Shown here piece by piece: positions 40,028-51,300 of a DNA stretch of 62,786 bases. Each line of letters begins with the position of its first letter. The first letter of the stretch is position 1. Position numbers and translations under genes: made by a program. The notes beneath the pieces are model-generated. The model did no database searches and had not been told where the DNA came from. It worked only from the letters and a program-made list of their open reading frames with translations. The stretch is taken from positions 1-62,786 of IMG/VR virus record IMGVR_UViG_3300025168_000083; one strand, 5' to 3'. The DNA is from a virus.

Positions 40028-41092
40028 ATGAATGAAGCATTAAACAAATTAAAAGAAATTGTAAGTAGTAGTAAAACTCCTATGGAAGAAAGAATGGATC
40101 CTCGGGATGCTGTAGGCCAAGCTGCAATTTCAAGATCTGAACAATGGTTAGCAAATAACCAAGGTCTGCCCAAGGATGCTTTGTATGGAAAATGGAAAAC
40201 AGAGTTTAGAGCCGGGGCTATAGTAACTCCTAATAATAAAGATTATATGTGGGAGACTGAATCTAAGCTTCACCCAAAGGGTCCAGACTTTGCTACCAAT
40301 GATTATCTTACTATGATTCACGAAAGATTAGATAAGATGGATGACTTGGGTAAGAAGTCTTATCTACAAGATATTGCTAGAGAAGCTCCCTCACCTGTAT
40401 TAAATAACTTATTATTAGATATGAGAATCCTAGATCAAAAGGGAAGAAGTAAAACACAAGAAAGAGCAAGGCTTGCAAACATCCACGAGTTTGATAAAAC
40501 TTCTACATCTTTTATTGAAAACATGTATTCAGGAAAAACAACTGGACTAAACCCAGAGGTTTCTGTTTCTTCTCATGGCGAAGACTTAACAAAGGCTTGG
40601 GGATTTAATAGAGACGATATCTTTATTGACGACACTGGTAGAATTGCTATTACTACTGAAGAAGGTCAGATTGCTCCGGTGTGGTCTCTTGAAGAGCGTG
40701 GATTAACTTGGGAAGAAATTGCTGTCAATGCTCAGGACATATCACCAATCGCTAAAAGAAAAGTTAAGAAAGCATTAGAGTACAGTAGAAGTAATGCAAG
40801 AGCAACTGAAAGAGCCGCAACCTTAGAGTTAGGCAAAACAGTTGAAAATCAACCAAGGGAATTTCAATCAAGCATTACTGTTGATTATGCTGAAATAAGT
40901 CCTGACCCTATGTTAACTCTTCAACACTCAGTACACGCTTCTGTAGATAATAGTATAGAGCGTGGAGACTATCTGTCATTAAAAGATCTTGCAAGAGATT
41001 ACTGGGCTAGATGGGAAGATATTAGAAAAACTATAGATGCCCGAGCATCGAATGGAATGGCATCCCATACACAAGGAGGATCCAATGTCTAG
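40028..41092 (+). CDS. Hypothetical virion-block protein, 354 aa
   Basis: It is soluble, mixed helical and rich in charged residues, with no membrane segment and no motif I recognise. An AGGAG site precedes it. Its position between the gp14-like protein and the two giant proteins suggests a virion or ejection component. It overlaps the next gene by eight bases. Confidence 0.65.
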   Translation: MNEALNKLKEIVSSSKTPMEERMDPRDAVGQAAISRSEQWLANNQGLPKDALYGKWKTEFRAGAIVTPNNKDYMWETESKLHPKGPDFATNDYLTMIHERLDKMDDLGKKSYLQDIAREAPSPVLNNLLLDMRILDQKGRSKTQERARLANIHEFDKTSTSFIENMYSGKTTGLNPEVSVSSHGEDLTKAWGFNRDDIFIDDTGRIAITTEEGQIAPVWSLEERGLTWEEIAVNAQDISPIAKRKVKKALEYSRSNARATERAATLELGKTVENQPREFQSSITVDYAEISPDPMLTLQHSVHASVDNSIERGDYLSLKDLARDYWARWEDIRKTIDARASNGMASHTQGGSNV

Positions 41093-41534
41093 CAGTATGA
41101 GTGGTGTTGTTGGAATGCCTTTGGGTGGTCCTGTGAGCACAGTTAGTGAGGGCGGTATACAAACCGGATCGTTCTCAATCCAAAGTATGAACACAACCGC
41201 AATCATGCAAATGTATAACAACACCGCAAACATGTGGAACAATGTTGTAAACTTTGGCATGGACATGTCTAACCTTTCTTTTAAGTGGTTAAAGTATGAG
41301 CATGACAAGGCTAAAGGATTACAAAAAGCAACAATGACAGCTGAGGCTCACCAAGAAACTCAAGCACAAGCTAGACGAGAACGAGAAAACGCTGAGTTAA
41401 AAAGATCACTACTACAAATGCAGATTAATAATCAAAGAACCGCACCGGGTGGTCCATTAACATCAGGCATTATGGGAGAAGAAGAAAAATTTGAAGGACC
41501 AGATCCACTAGAAGAGGGAGTAACTCCATCATGA
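41085..41534 (+). CDS. Hypothetical virion-block protein with coiled coil, 149 aa
   Basis: AAGGAGG places the start at ATG 41085, and earlier codons are a shadow. The N-terminus is Ser/Gly/Met-rich. Residues about 55-120 form a long helix (KYEHDKAKGLQKATMTAEAHQ and onward), and the tail is disordered and acidic. A small partner of the ejection proteins is plausible. The stop overlaps the next ATG (ATGA). Confidence 0.65.
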   Translation: MSSSMSGVVGMPLGGPVSTVSEGGIQTGSFSIQSMNTTAIMQMYNNTANMWNNVVNFGMDMSNLSFKWLKYEHDKAKGLQKATMTAEAHQETQAQARRERENAELKRSLLQMQINNQRTAPGGPLTSGIMGEEEKFEGPDPLEEGVTPS

Positions 41535-44500
41535 GTGATAGCTCATTATATTTTGCACAATCTAATAAACCGACCCCAGAAGAATTAGGAACGCAAATAG
41601 ACGAAGAAAAACGACGAGAGGGAGAATACGATCCTACATCTGAAGGATCTTTTAACACAAGAAATATTGTTTTCCCCTCAGTAGTTAATGATAGAATTAC
41701 ACAGATTGAACAAGATGGACCAAAGACCGTTGGAGAGTCAGACGAACTTTTATTTGTACATGCTCTTGGTAAGGCAGAACAAGATGGGGTGACTCCTGAG
41801 ATAATGAGTGAAGAGATCAAAACTACAACAGCAATCACCACAAATCTTGGAAGACTTGAGAACGACAAAACAACAGAGTCTTTTAGAGATAAGGTTAACA
41901 ACCAACAGTTTGAAAATACAGATGGAGAAGTAATGCCGGAAGTTTTCCAAACCACTGCCACAGAATCAATTGCTTTGCTGGGTATATACTCTCAGGGTAA
42001 GAATTTAGGTGAGGGGTTTGAAGATTTAACTGTTGTTCAAGAGGCTTACGCTAGAGGTTTAATGGATCGATATAAAGAATTAAAGGCTAGAAAAAGCAAC
42101 ATCGAGGGGACAACAAAACCAATTGTAATGAGTGAAGTTATGTCAGAAGTTTTTGAAGAGATGTTTGGACAAAATCTCCCGACAGATATACAAACTCCTT
42201 TTGGAAGTACTACAGAAACTTTCTTACCGAATGGAGAAGGATCTCTTTCCGAAGCGGCTAAAAATTCTATTGGGGTATTAAGAGATGTACATAAAGAAGA
42301 AGATGTAACGGATACAGGAGACGCTCCGTTATATACAACAGAAAATATACAAAGTAGAGACCAAGTTCGAGAAGCAATAGACACGGTTTATCGAATGTAC
42401 CAAGAGGGGGGTGACGTTGAAAACAGCCCGCTTAGTGGACACGAGATAATGAACAACCGTATCGTAACATATGAAAATACAGGTCTTCTTGTATCCCGTG
42501 CTCTAGAAGAGTTTGAAAGCGGTACACCTTCTGATGAAGTAGATTACCAATATCTTGCTTCGATGTTAAACAACATGGGAATTACAGATATAGATATATC
42601 AAAGCCATTCAGTGCTGCTGACATTCCTATGTACATTGAAAAACTAAGCAAGGCCCAAGAAGTATTATCTTCAGATGTGGATAGCTTGTATGAAGCAAAG
42701 TTAGATGTTGTAAGTCCAGCGAGAAGATATGAAAGAATGGTTGGTAGACATGTTGGAGCGCAGGTAGGTAAAGAGTTTACCACAGCAACAGAAGTTAATA
42801 CTTTAATAAATGATGTATTAATGAACCCCGGCAACTATAGTGATGGAGCAAGGTTAAAAATATTAACCACATACAACATGGCTACAGAAGCTTTTGCGGA
42901 TATCCTTGCTCAGGAAGAAGTAGATACTAAGTTTGTAACTGATCTAGATGCTTTCCGTAGAAATAGAAATATGCCTTCTAATGCAACATCCGCTAAAAAT
43001 TCTGTGTTCATGTTCTTTGGTGCGGACGAGTCTGCAAGAAAAGGTTTTGTAGAGGGTCACCCTACAATGCAAACCTTAGCAACAGAAGCTTATGAGTTTT
43101 GGGATAAGGCTTATGGGGAAATATTTACTAAGGTCTTAGAAGAAACAGGTCAAGAAAATGTACAAGCTCCATCGTTAATGGCTGTCTTACAACTTGCAGA
43201 TCCAAATTGGACATTCGGTAATGACATACCTTGGGACAAAATAGATGATACAAATATGGCAGTGTTAACAGAGATGTTAGTTCAAGAATCATCTAAAAGA
43301 AATTTAAAAGACAAACCAGATATTCTAAATTCATTAGACGGTTATTTCCAAAGCTCAATGGAAATCATGACTGATGCTGAGGCATACAAGGCATTGCCTA
43401 TAGAACAAAAAATAAAGGTAGCTAAGTCTGTAAAGCTTATGACATACTTATTAGACACAGGAAATTTATTTGATTCCCCACAAAAAGCGACAGTTATTAG
43501 AGACTTGCTAACAGGTAATGCTCCAAAGGAAAAAATTGAAAAAAGAATGAGAGCTATTACACTTTTTGCAAGAGAGTTAAAAAAGGGTGGTGGTAATATA
43601 TTTGCCAGTGTAGACTTTGCAGCCATTGCAAAAGACCCTACCTCAGACGAAGCAATGGCAGTCCTTGCAGAAATGGAAACAGTATATACTAGGAGTGCTG
43701 ATAGAATTCAAGGGTATGTAGGAAGGCTATATAAGGGATCTGATCTTATAGCTTATGCAGAACCAGCCACAATGTTTGGAACACAGGGCAAGATATATGG
43801 AGGCGATGCCGCTGTTGCAACACTACAGTCAGATCTATTATCGCTAGGACTAACCGACAATCTTGATGACAAAAAGGAAGTAGAGATACTTCGTCTTACT
43901 TTACAAAACGGGTTTGGAGCTACTCTAACTAAAGCACAGCTAGAAGAAGTTGCTGATTATGGTTATACTTCATTTGGAGAAAATCAAAAGGCAGTTACTC
44001 TTATGCTTAATGGGTTATTTAGGGATCCTGAAGAAAGAGCTATTTATAATACTGCTTATGCCGCTTTAAACTCAACTGGAGAAAGGTTTAGTATAGTAGA
44101 TGTTTTAGAGTTAGCGGGATTTGGAACCGCTAAACCCGGAAATGTCTCTAATGGTTCATTCACTGTAGATCAAAACCTTCCGACCGGCCAGACAGGTTTA
44201 ATAGCTATTGATAATTCAAAGTTACCGGAAGCTGTAGAAAATATCCCACCGTTAGAAAGCGAAGACGAATGGAAAGATAAACATGAATATGATCGAGTTG
44301 CAACTCTGTACTCACTTTATAATGGACCGACTGCTGTTTCAACTCCTGAGCAACAAGAGCGGTTTCAAAAAAACGCAAGAGTTTTATACGCACACTCAAA
44401 AGGAAGAGATTTAGACTCAGACCAGTTTTATAGGCGTGTATCAGGGAACGAAGAAATAAATACGGGAATGACTAAATTTTTTAGGGATGACTTAAATCGA

Positions 44501-45343
44501 AGAACTTACGAGGCTGTAGACGTATCTTGGGCTGGTACTCCCGAAACCACAACAATTCTCCAAGGGAATTTTAATGTAAATAATAATCCCTACTTGTTTA
44601 AAATGGCAGCTGCTGCTAAGATAAAGCCAGAAGAATTCCAAAAACAATTAAATGGGATTATAGAAGAAGTACAAAGAGATTACAGTAGTAACGAACTTAT
44701 GATTGAGTTATATGATAAAGCAATGAAGCTGAGGGGGAACAGGAGTTTAGAAGGGTTTGGTGTTTTAGCTAATTTTGAAGAATTTATGAGAAAGTTTAAG
44801 CCTACTTTAATAGATTTAAACGTAGAGGTTTTAGTTAGAATGGAAGAGCTTTTACCTGAGTCATATACAAAAGCTGCTGGATACAGACCGAACATAGATA
44901 GGTTTGGGGGAGGTAGCCCAGATAGACTTACAACGGTTCGTAGATATCCTGACGTTAGAATGAGTTTTAATAACGGCAACAGATCTTTAACAGGCCCAGC
45001 TAGGCCAGATGGAATGAATGCAGCTTTGTACCGTATTGACGAAAACGGGAAACGTGTTGGAGAGCCTATTAATGTTGCGTGGGCATTTACAGAAGACGCT
45101 AAGATGATATATGATAACCCCTCAGACAGCACCCATTTTCAAATGGGTGGGGGGATAAAAAATTGGTATGCGGCTGATTTGGGTCCGTTTGGTCCCGCTA
45201 AACGTGCTCCTAGTCAATACAGAAGAGACCCGGCGGTAGTAGATAAAGCAATGTATCCAGAAACAGATCCTAGATTTATGGGAACAAAACATATAACTTA
45301 TCCCACGGCAATAACTCCGGGCGATATGACACCAAAACCTTAA
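41531..45343 (+). CDS. Large putative internal virion protein, 1270 aa
   Basis: This is an acidic, mostly helical, hydrophilic protein without signal peptide or clear membrane segment. No enzyme motif is visible. By position and size it resembles the gp15-type component of the T7 internal core, although it is much larger than gp15 (747) and shows no sequence signature I can identify. It overlaps the preceding gene as ATGA and lies 22 bases before the 4662-residue gene. Confidence 0.7.
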   Translation: MSDSSLYFAQSNKPTPEELGTQIDEEKRREGEYDPTSEGSFNTRNIVFPSVVNDRITQIEQDGPKTVGESDELLFVHALGKAEQDGVTPEIMSEEIKTTTAITTNLGRLENDKTTESFRDKVNNQQFENTDGEVMPEVFQTTATESIALLGIYSQGKNLGEGFEDLTVVQEAYARGLMDRYKELKARKSNIEGTTKPIVMSEVMSEVFEEMFGQNLPTDIQTPFGSTTETFLPNGEGSLSEAAKNSIGVLRDVHKEEDVTDTGDAPLYTTENIQSRDQVREAIDTVYRMYQEGGDVENSPLSGHEIMNNRIVTYENTGLLVSRALEEFESGTPSDEVDYQYLASMLNNMGITDIDISKPFSAADIPMYIEKLSKAQEVLSSDVDSLYEAKLDVVSPARRYERMVGRHVGAQVGKEFTTATEVNTLINDVLMNPGNYSDGARLKILTTYNMATEAFADILAQEEVDTKFVTDLDAFRRNRNMPSNATSAKNSVFMFFGADESARKGFVEGHPTMQTLATEAYEFWDKAYGEIFTKVLEETGQENVQAPSLMAVLQLADPNWTFGNDIPWDKIDDTNMAVLTEMLVQESSKRNLKDKPDILNSLDGYFQSSMEIMTDAEAYKALPIEQKIKVAKSVKLMTYLLDTGNLFDSPQKATVIRDLLTGNAPKEKIEKRMRAITLFARELKKGGGNIFASVDFAAIAKDPTSDEAMAVLAEMETVYTRSADRIQGYVGRLYKGSDLIAYAEPATMFGTQGKIYGGDAAVATLQSDLLSLGLTDNLDDKKEVEILRLTLQNGFGATLTKAQLEEVADYGYTSFGENQKAVTLMLNGLFRDPEERAIYNTAYAALNSTGERFSIVDVLELAGFGTAKPGNVSNGSFTVDQNLPTGQTGLIAIDNSKLPEAVENIPPLESEDEWKDKHEYDRVATLYSLYNGPTAVSTPEQQERFQKNARVLYAHSKGRDLDSDQFYRRVSGNEEINTGMTKFFRDDLNRRTYEAVDVSWAGTPETTTILQGNFNVNNNPYLFKMAAAAKIKPEEFQKQLNGIIEEVQRDYSSNELMIELYDKAMKLRGNRSLEGFGVLANFEEFMRKFKPTLIDLNVEVLVRMEELLPESYTKAAGYRPNIDRFGGGSPDRLTTVRRYPDVRMSFNNGNRSLTGPARPDGMNAALYRIDENGKRVGEPINVAWAFTEDAKMIYDNPSDSTHFQMGGGIKNWYAADLGPFGPAKRAPSQYRRDPAVVDKAMYPETDPRFMGTKHITYPTAITPGDMTPKP

Positions 45344-45365
45344 TCCCTTAAAGGAGATTTAATAG

Positions 45366-48300
45366 ATGAGCGAACGACGTTGGTCAGTAGCACCGATCCC
45401 ATTAACTACTAGTAGTATCTTTGAAGAAAAACTTCAGAGAGACCAAATGAAACTAGTTAATGAACAAATGGCAGAAATACCATTTGCAAAGAACATGCCT
45501 GCTTATGGAACAGCTATAGACGCACCTATGGTCTTTCAAGACATGGACACAGGAGAGTATGTTAAGGGAATGCTGGAGTATGGAGAAGCTTCTAGGCAAC
45601 AGCTAAAAGGTGACTACGCTAGAGGATTTCTTGCTACAGATGCAGGATTCCGCCAACAGTTTTCTACTCAGGTTGTCGGAGGTAGAGATCTTTCTCTATA
45701 CAATGTTGATTCAGAAAAACTAGATTTATTAGAAATACCGAGTCATGTATCCGAGCAACTGCTTTCGGGGATGAAGGGGCCGCAATATAACTTAGCACTG
45801 TGGGACTATAGACATGCTCATGATGTTCCTATTATAGATTTGTTTGCAAGCGGACCTGAGGATTTTCTAAATATGGAGCCGCCTGAAGGGTGGTCAACCA
45901 AGGCTGCTATAAACGAATTCAAAGAACGAGATCCCAAACTATACGCTTTAATGGCTACAACTCTTGGGGGAGACGCTGGTATTGAAGAGATAACTAGAGA
46001 CTCTAGAAACCCAGTAGAGTTCTTTTATGATTTAAACAGACGACAGCAGCTATTAGCAATTACACAAAGTCAACAGATGTTTGAAGACAGAGCTGGATTT
46101 ATATCTAGTAATTATGAAGGATTAAAAAACTTTGTTGTAAATGGTATTTTAGATGACCCAGACATGGCAGCATCTTTTGCTTTGTCTGTTGGATTAGCAG
46201 CCTTTACAGGAGGTACTAGCCTTCTTGCTGGAGCCGCTTTTAAGATTGGCAAGGCGGCTAAGACAGCTCACAGATTTAATAAGGTACTAGGATCGGGACG
46301 AGCAGTTGGTAGAGGGTTAGCTATTAGTGCCAAGCACGCAAGAACTGCTCAAGTATTGTTACCAGAAAACCTTGGCCCAACATTAGTTAGGACCGTTCTG
46401 TTTAAAGAAAAGTACGCAAAGATGGGCGGGGTCGCTAAGTTTGGCGTGAATAGGTTATCTGATTCTGTTGAAGGTACAATAAGTGGAGCGTTAGCTGAAA
46501 CCTTTAATCAGAAAAGAAAAAAGGATTTAGGTCTTATAGATGAAATGAGCTATGCTGCTATTGCTAGCGAAGCTCTTACTGAAGCTGCCTTATCCCCGTT
46601 GATTAATCCTATCTTTGGTGGTGTCTTTAAGGGAATAGGTATGGTAGCTAGTGTACCCGGTACGATTATGAGTCAAGCCTTTGCAAACACACTAGGTAAA
46701 AGGGAACTAGGAAAGTACTTACAAGAGACTACACAGACAGCTCTTAGTATGTTTAATCCACAAGCAATGTTAGATTCTATGGATGTGTATGAAGGTAAGG
46801 AAACTTTAATAACTAATATTAATAGTTTATTAGGAGAAGAAGAATCCTTAAAGGATGGTCTAGAACTTGAAAGTACTTTAATTCCAATTCTTGAAACTGT
46901 CCGAGCTACTTCTGGATTGGATAGCCCTAAGTTTTTAGACGCTTTAAATGTAGCCGTAGAAAATATAATTACCGCTCGATCAGCATCACAAAGTGCTAAT
47001 AAAGAAATGACAGGAGCCGAACTAGGCGTTAGTATTATTACTCAACTAGCCACAGAAAATGCAGAGATGGCTACTACCCTTGGAGAAAAAGGGTTTGAAC
47101 ATATAATGGCTGTTATTTCAAATCAACTTACTATGATTACGAATGCTAAGAAAGAAGGATTATCTGTAGAAGAGTATTTTTCTAGGGTAGTAGAAGACGG
47201 AACATATTTTGATTTGCTTCCAGAAGTTCTTAAGCAGGAGGTCTATAAGAAGGCGGGTGGCGAAGAAGCCGCTAAGAAGTTAGGGGATACTAAACTTAGA
47301 GAAATCGCAGCAGAAGTTCAATTAGATATTATTAAAGAGTCTAAAAAAATTCACACTGAGTTTAAGAAGAGGGTTGAATCAACCACAAAAGAAGTAAACG
47401 AAGTTAATGAAAGTGTACAGAATATAAGCGAAGCAACGGGAATACCAATTCCACCTAGAGTTGATCCTTCCCCAGAACCTACAGTAACACCTCGACCAAG
47501 AAGTAACGAGGGTGCTACTGATACGGCTCCAGCAGAGGAACAGAGTAGTGATGAGGCCCAAGCACCTGTGGACGATCTTACAGAACAACACCGCAAAGAA
47601 ACAGATCTGACAGAGACACAGAAAGAACTGATCAACATTAAAGAAGAATTAATGAAGAGGCGTAGAGATGCCCGTAATGCAGAAACTGTAGATAGAAAAG
47701 AACTTAAAGAGATTGACAAGAATATTAAATCTGTAGATGCGTTACTTACTAGAATTGAGACTCTTAGAAAAGAAGTTACAAATAGTATTAACGCCTACTT
47801 AACTGAATCAGGTCAAAGTAAAGAACTCATTGAGCTTGGTAGAACACTTAGAAAGTTAACTGAACAAATAGACAGAGCAATGGAAAAACTTAAGCCAATG
47901 CAAAATGAGATTAATCAGAACCTTGAAGACCGTAGTACACTTTCTGCAATCTTTACTTACTTCGGACCCGACTCGGCTGAAAAATATCCAGATGGTGTGT
48001 TCTTTGAAAACTTAAGTCCTGAACTACAAGAAACCTTACAGAGAATACATGACTCATTAAAATCTGGAACTGCAAAGACATATTTGGCTGAAGTCATAGC
48101 TGGTAAAAAACTTTCTGTAAAAGAAATTAAATCAAGAATTGTTAAAACTTTACAGAGAAAAACAGAACAGTTAAAAGAAAAGTGGGAAAACGATGCGTTG
48201 GTTGATCATATTCGAGACGAGGAAAAGAAACTAGAAGAACTTCGTGGTAAGTATAATGTAGAAAACGCTAAGTACCAACAGGAAAACATCAAGAAAGATC

Positions 48301-51300
48301 TGATTCAAATGACTCAGGTGATAAGTATTGCAGAGGTTGCAAAGCGTAAGAAGGATGAGATTCGTTCTTTGGAAACCCGACGACGATCTATTGACGAACT
48401 AATGGCAGATAAAGACACTGTTTCAATTCAAGAGGTGTATGTACGTTTACCTAGAAAGTCTAAGCTTAGGGGTGAATTAAAGGCAAGATTAAAAGACACA
48501 GACGGTGACGGCACAATAACTGTGGATGAGTTAAATGAAAGACTAGACGAAGACTTTGCGGACAGTAGGAAAAATATAGTCTCGACTATAGGAACCGATA
48601 CAAGATATTCTCCTATGTCTAGAACGAGACAAACTAAACGAATTTCCGCAATGTATGGTAACAGGTATGCTCATGAGATTTCTGATGAGGAAATCTATGA
48701 TGTTGATTTTGATATAGATTGGCTCGTAGAAAACAACACCCCCGGAACCGCTCTACGAGATGTGAAAATTAGTGTAGAAGAAGATCACAAGTCTTTCAAG
48801 CAATGGTTAGCTAACTTGTCTGTAGTTGGGCAAACGTCTAGCAATGTTGCAAACGACGGTACAATTTCTACGTGGAGACTTCTTTCTAACATGCCAGATT
48901 ACTTCTGGGATTTAGGCCTACCTATTCATATTATATTTAGAAAAGCAATGGTAAACCCAACAGAGAACGCAGGGTCTGAAACCAATAGTACTGGAAGTGA
49001 AGAAAACCCTTGGGATAGCGTATCTAACTTAAGCAGCGTTAGGTGGAGATATTCTGAAATTAAAAGCATACTTGAACGATGGGAAGTAATTTCTAAGGCT
49101 AGGCTAACTGGATATATGGAGTCGTTTGGAAAAGAACTTGCCAAGGAAATGGCTAAGGATCTATTGAGCGAAAGCAACCCATCTGGCTTAACCAATCTTG
49201 AAGCAACCGCAGAATATTTAAATGAGGCTATAGTTGCAGAGCGTAACTTTAACACAGAAAAATTTAATGAGTCGGGTTATATCTTAAGTATAGATAGGGC
49301 TACTGGATTCCCTACAGAATTTGCATCCAAGGATCAAGGCTACTTATACGAGGCAGGAGTTAGGAACGCCATTCGCACAAGAGTAGGATACATGATGAAC
49401 AATGCTAAGTTTAGACTGTTCATTAAAGAGAAGGCTGGCATTGAAATCTTTTTAACTAAGCCCGGAGAAACTGCCGAAGAAGCACAGGCTAGATCAGTAA
49501 AAGAAATTGATACTATAACTGACTATATTATTAATAACCTTAGTCTGGTTTTAAATGAAGTAGACGCTACTCATCCACAGTTTATAAACTTTACTCTAAC
49601 TGGGTTTGGGGATGGCTCAATCTCTTGGTCGCCCGCTCAAATGGCAGGATATGCTATTGTTGATACATTTGTTGAAAAGAGTGTACCAATGAAATCAAGG
49701 CTAACAGGAATTCAAGAAGCTACAGAATACGCTAACACAGAAGAGATGAGAATAACCGGCGAGTCTGTAATGTTAGAGATGCCTAGAGAAGGCGATATAA
49801 ACTTCGCTGCTCCTATTTCTCTTGCAGACAATCGTTTAAACGTAGAGAATTATAAGTTTAGGTTACGTATTAAAGAAGTACTTAAGAAAGCAAAATCAGA
49901 AGTACCTTTAACTCCTAAGGAAAAGAAGGTTCTATATAACTCAATACAGAGTAGAAGATTCAAAGACGAAACTGATCCCGTTGCTGATGAAATGGATATG
50001 TATTTAGTACCTCAAATTGTTGGTGGACACGCCCAAGAAGAGTTTATAACAAGAGATCAAGCTAAAGACTTTATGATGGAGCTGTTCTTGGACATGGCTC
50101 AAATAGGCCACGCAATAAATCAAGACTCCATGACAATAGCCAATGGTGGAAGCCTTAGATTTAGAAACACAAAAGAAAACCCAATGCCTCTTGCTTTCGC
50201 AAACCTAAACTTAGGGTATGATAATATTACCCCACTTGGTTCTCAGTTAGCTGAAACCTTGGCATTAGAACAAATGCATCCTGATTTAAGCGGAATGAGT
50301 GAAGCCGCAGCAACAATGCACATTAAGTTTGTTAGTGAGTTTAAGTCAAAGTGGCAAGCCGCTAATCCCGATAAGGAATGGTCGGCAAGTGTTATGTTAG
50401 ATCCTAGTAACCACACTGATCAAGTAGCTAGTGGTCTTATGATTGTCCAACTCCTTTCTAAACTAGGATCTGGAGAAGCAGCTGTAGAATTGGATAAGAT
50501 AAGGTTAATGATAGACGATATTGACTTTGAATTATTGAATGAGGACGGCACGGCACAACGAAATTCTGACGGGACATTCGTAAGTCTTGCTCTGGAGGAC
50601 GTATATGTAGAGACTGGATTAAATATCCTTGGGCATATCAAAGATAAAGATAAGGATAACAAGTACATACAAGGCTCGGGCAAGTGGTTAACAGATGTCT
50701 TTGGATGGTTAGACCAAAACGAAATAACAAATAAAGATAATTATAGAGAGAAGATGGCAGAGTTTGAAGCAAGCGGAGACACCGAAAGTGTCCGTAAGGG
50801 AAAAGCAATTAGAGAGTTCTTTAAAGTTCCTGTTATGCGTCGTCTTTATGGTGGTGGTTTAGATTCATTTAAACTAGAGTTTATGGGAATGACTGCTAAT
50901 AGTCGAGAGATTATAGACGAGTTAAATGGTGCGTTTGGAATAAAACTTACAGACGCTGAAACAGAAAATCTAGGCACAGTGCTTCTCTCTGCTTCTGCAA
51001 TGAATGGGGTTCATATCTTAGATGCTGCTTTAGGGTTTGAAGGTAAGATCCGAAATGCTGCTATGGCCTTCTTAAAAGTTGGTAGAGAGCAGCAGGTGGA
51101 AACCGAGATGTGGAGAGATGTTGTCCGGTCTTCTAATATCCCAAACCAAGACTCTGGAAATTCTCAAGGCCCGACTGAGTTGGCTCCTGTTGATGGCGAA
51201 TCTATGCATATCATGAATCGTCTTGACCGTGTTAAGAGAGCCCTTGAAGGTAAGATTAGATATTTAGCAGAAAGAACTCCAGAAGGTGCTACGCCTGAAA

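Noticed and set aside
44680-45132. 150-codon - strand frame
   Set aside because: It is antisense to the 1270-residue virion protein, with no ribosome site or motif.
50130-50260. Search for a T/DxxGR motif in the giant protein
   Set aside because: A GGSLRFRN segment lies at roughly the right distance before D1679 but does not fit the motif well enough to claim.
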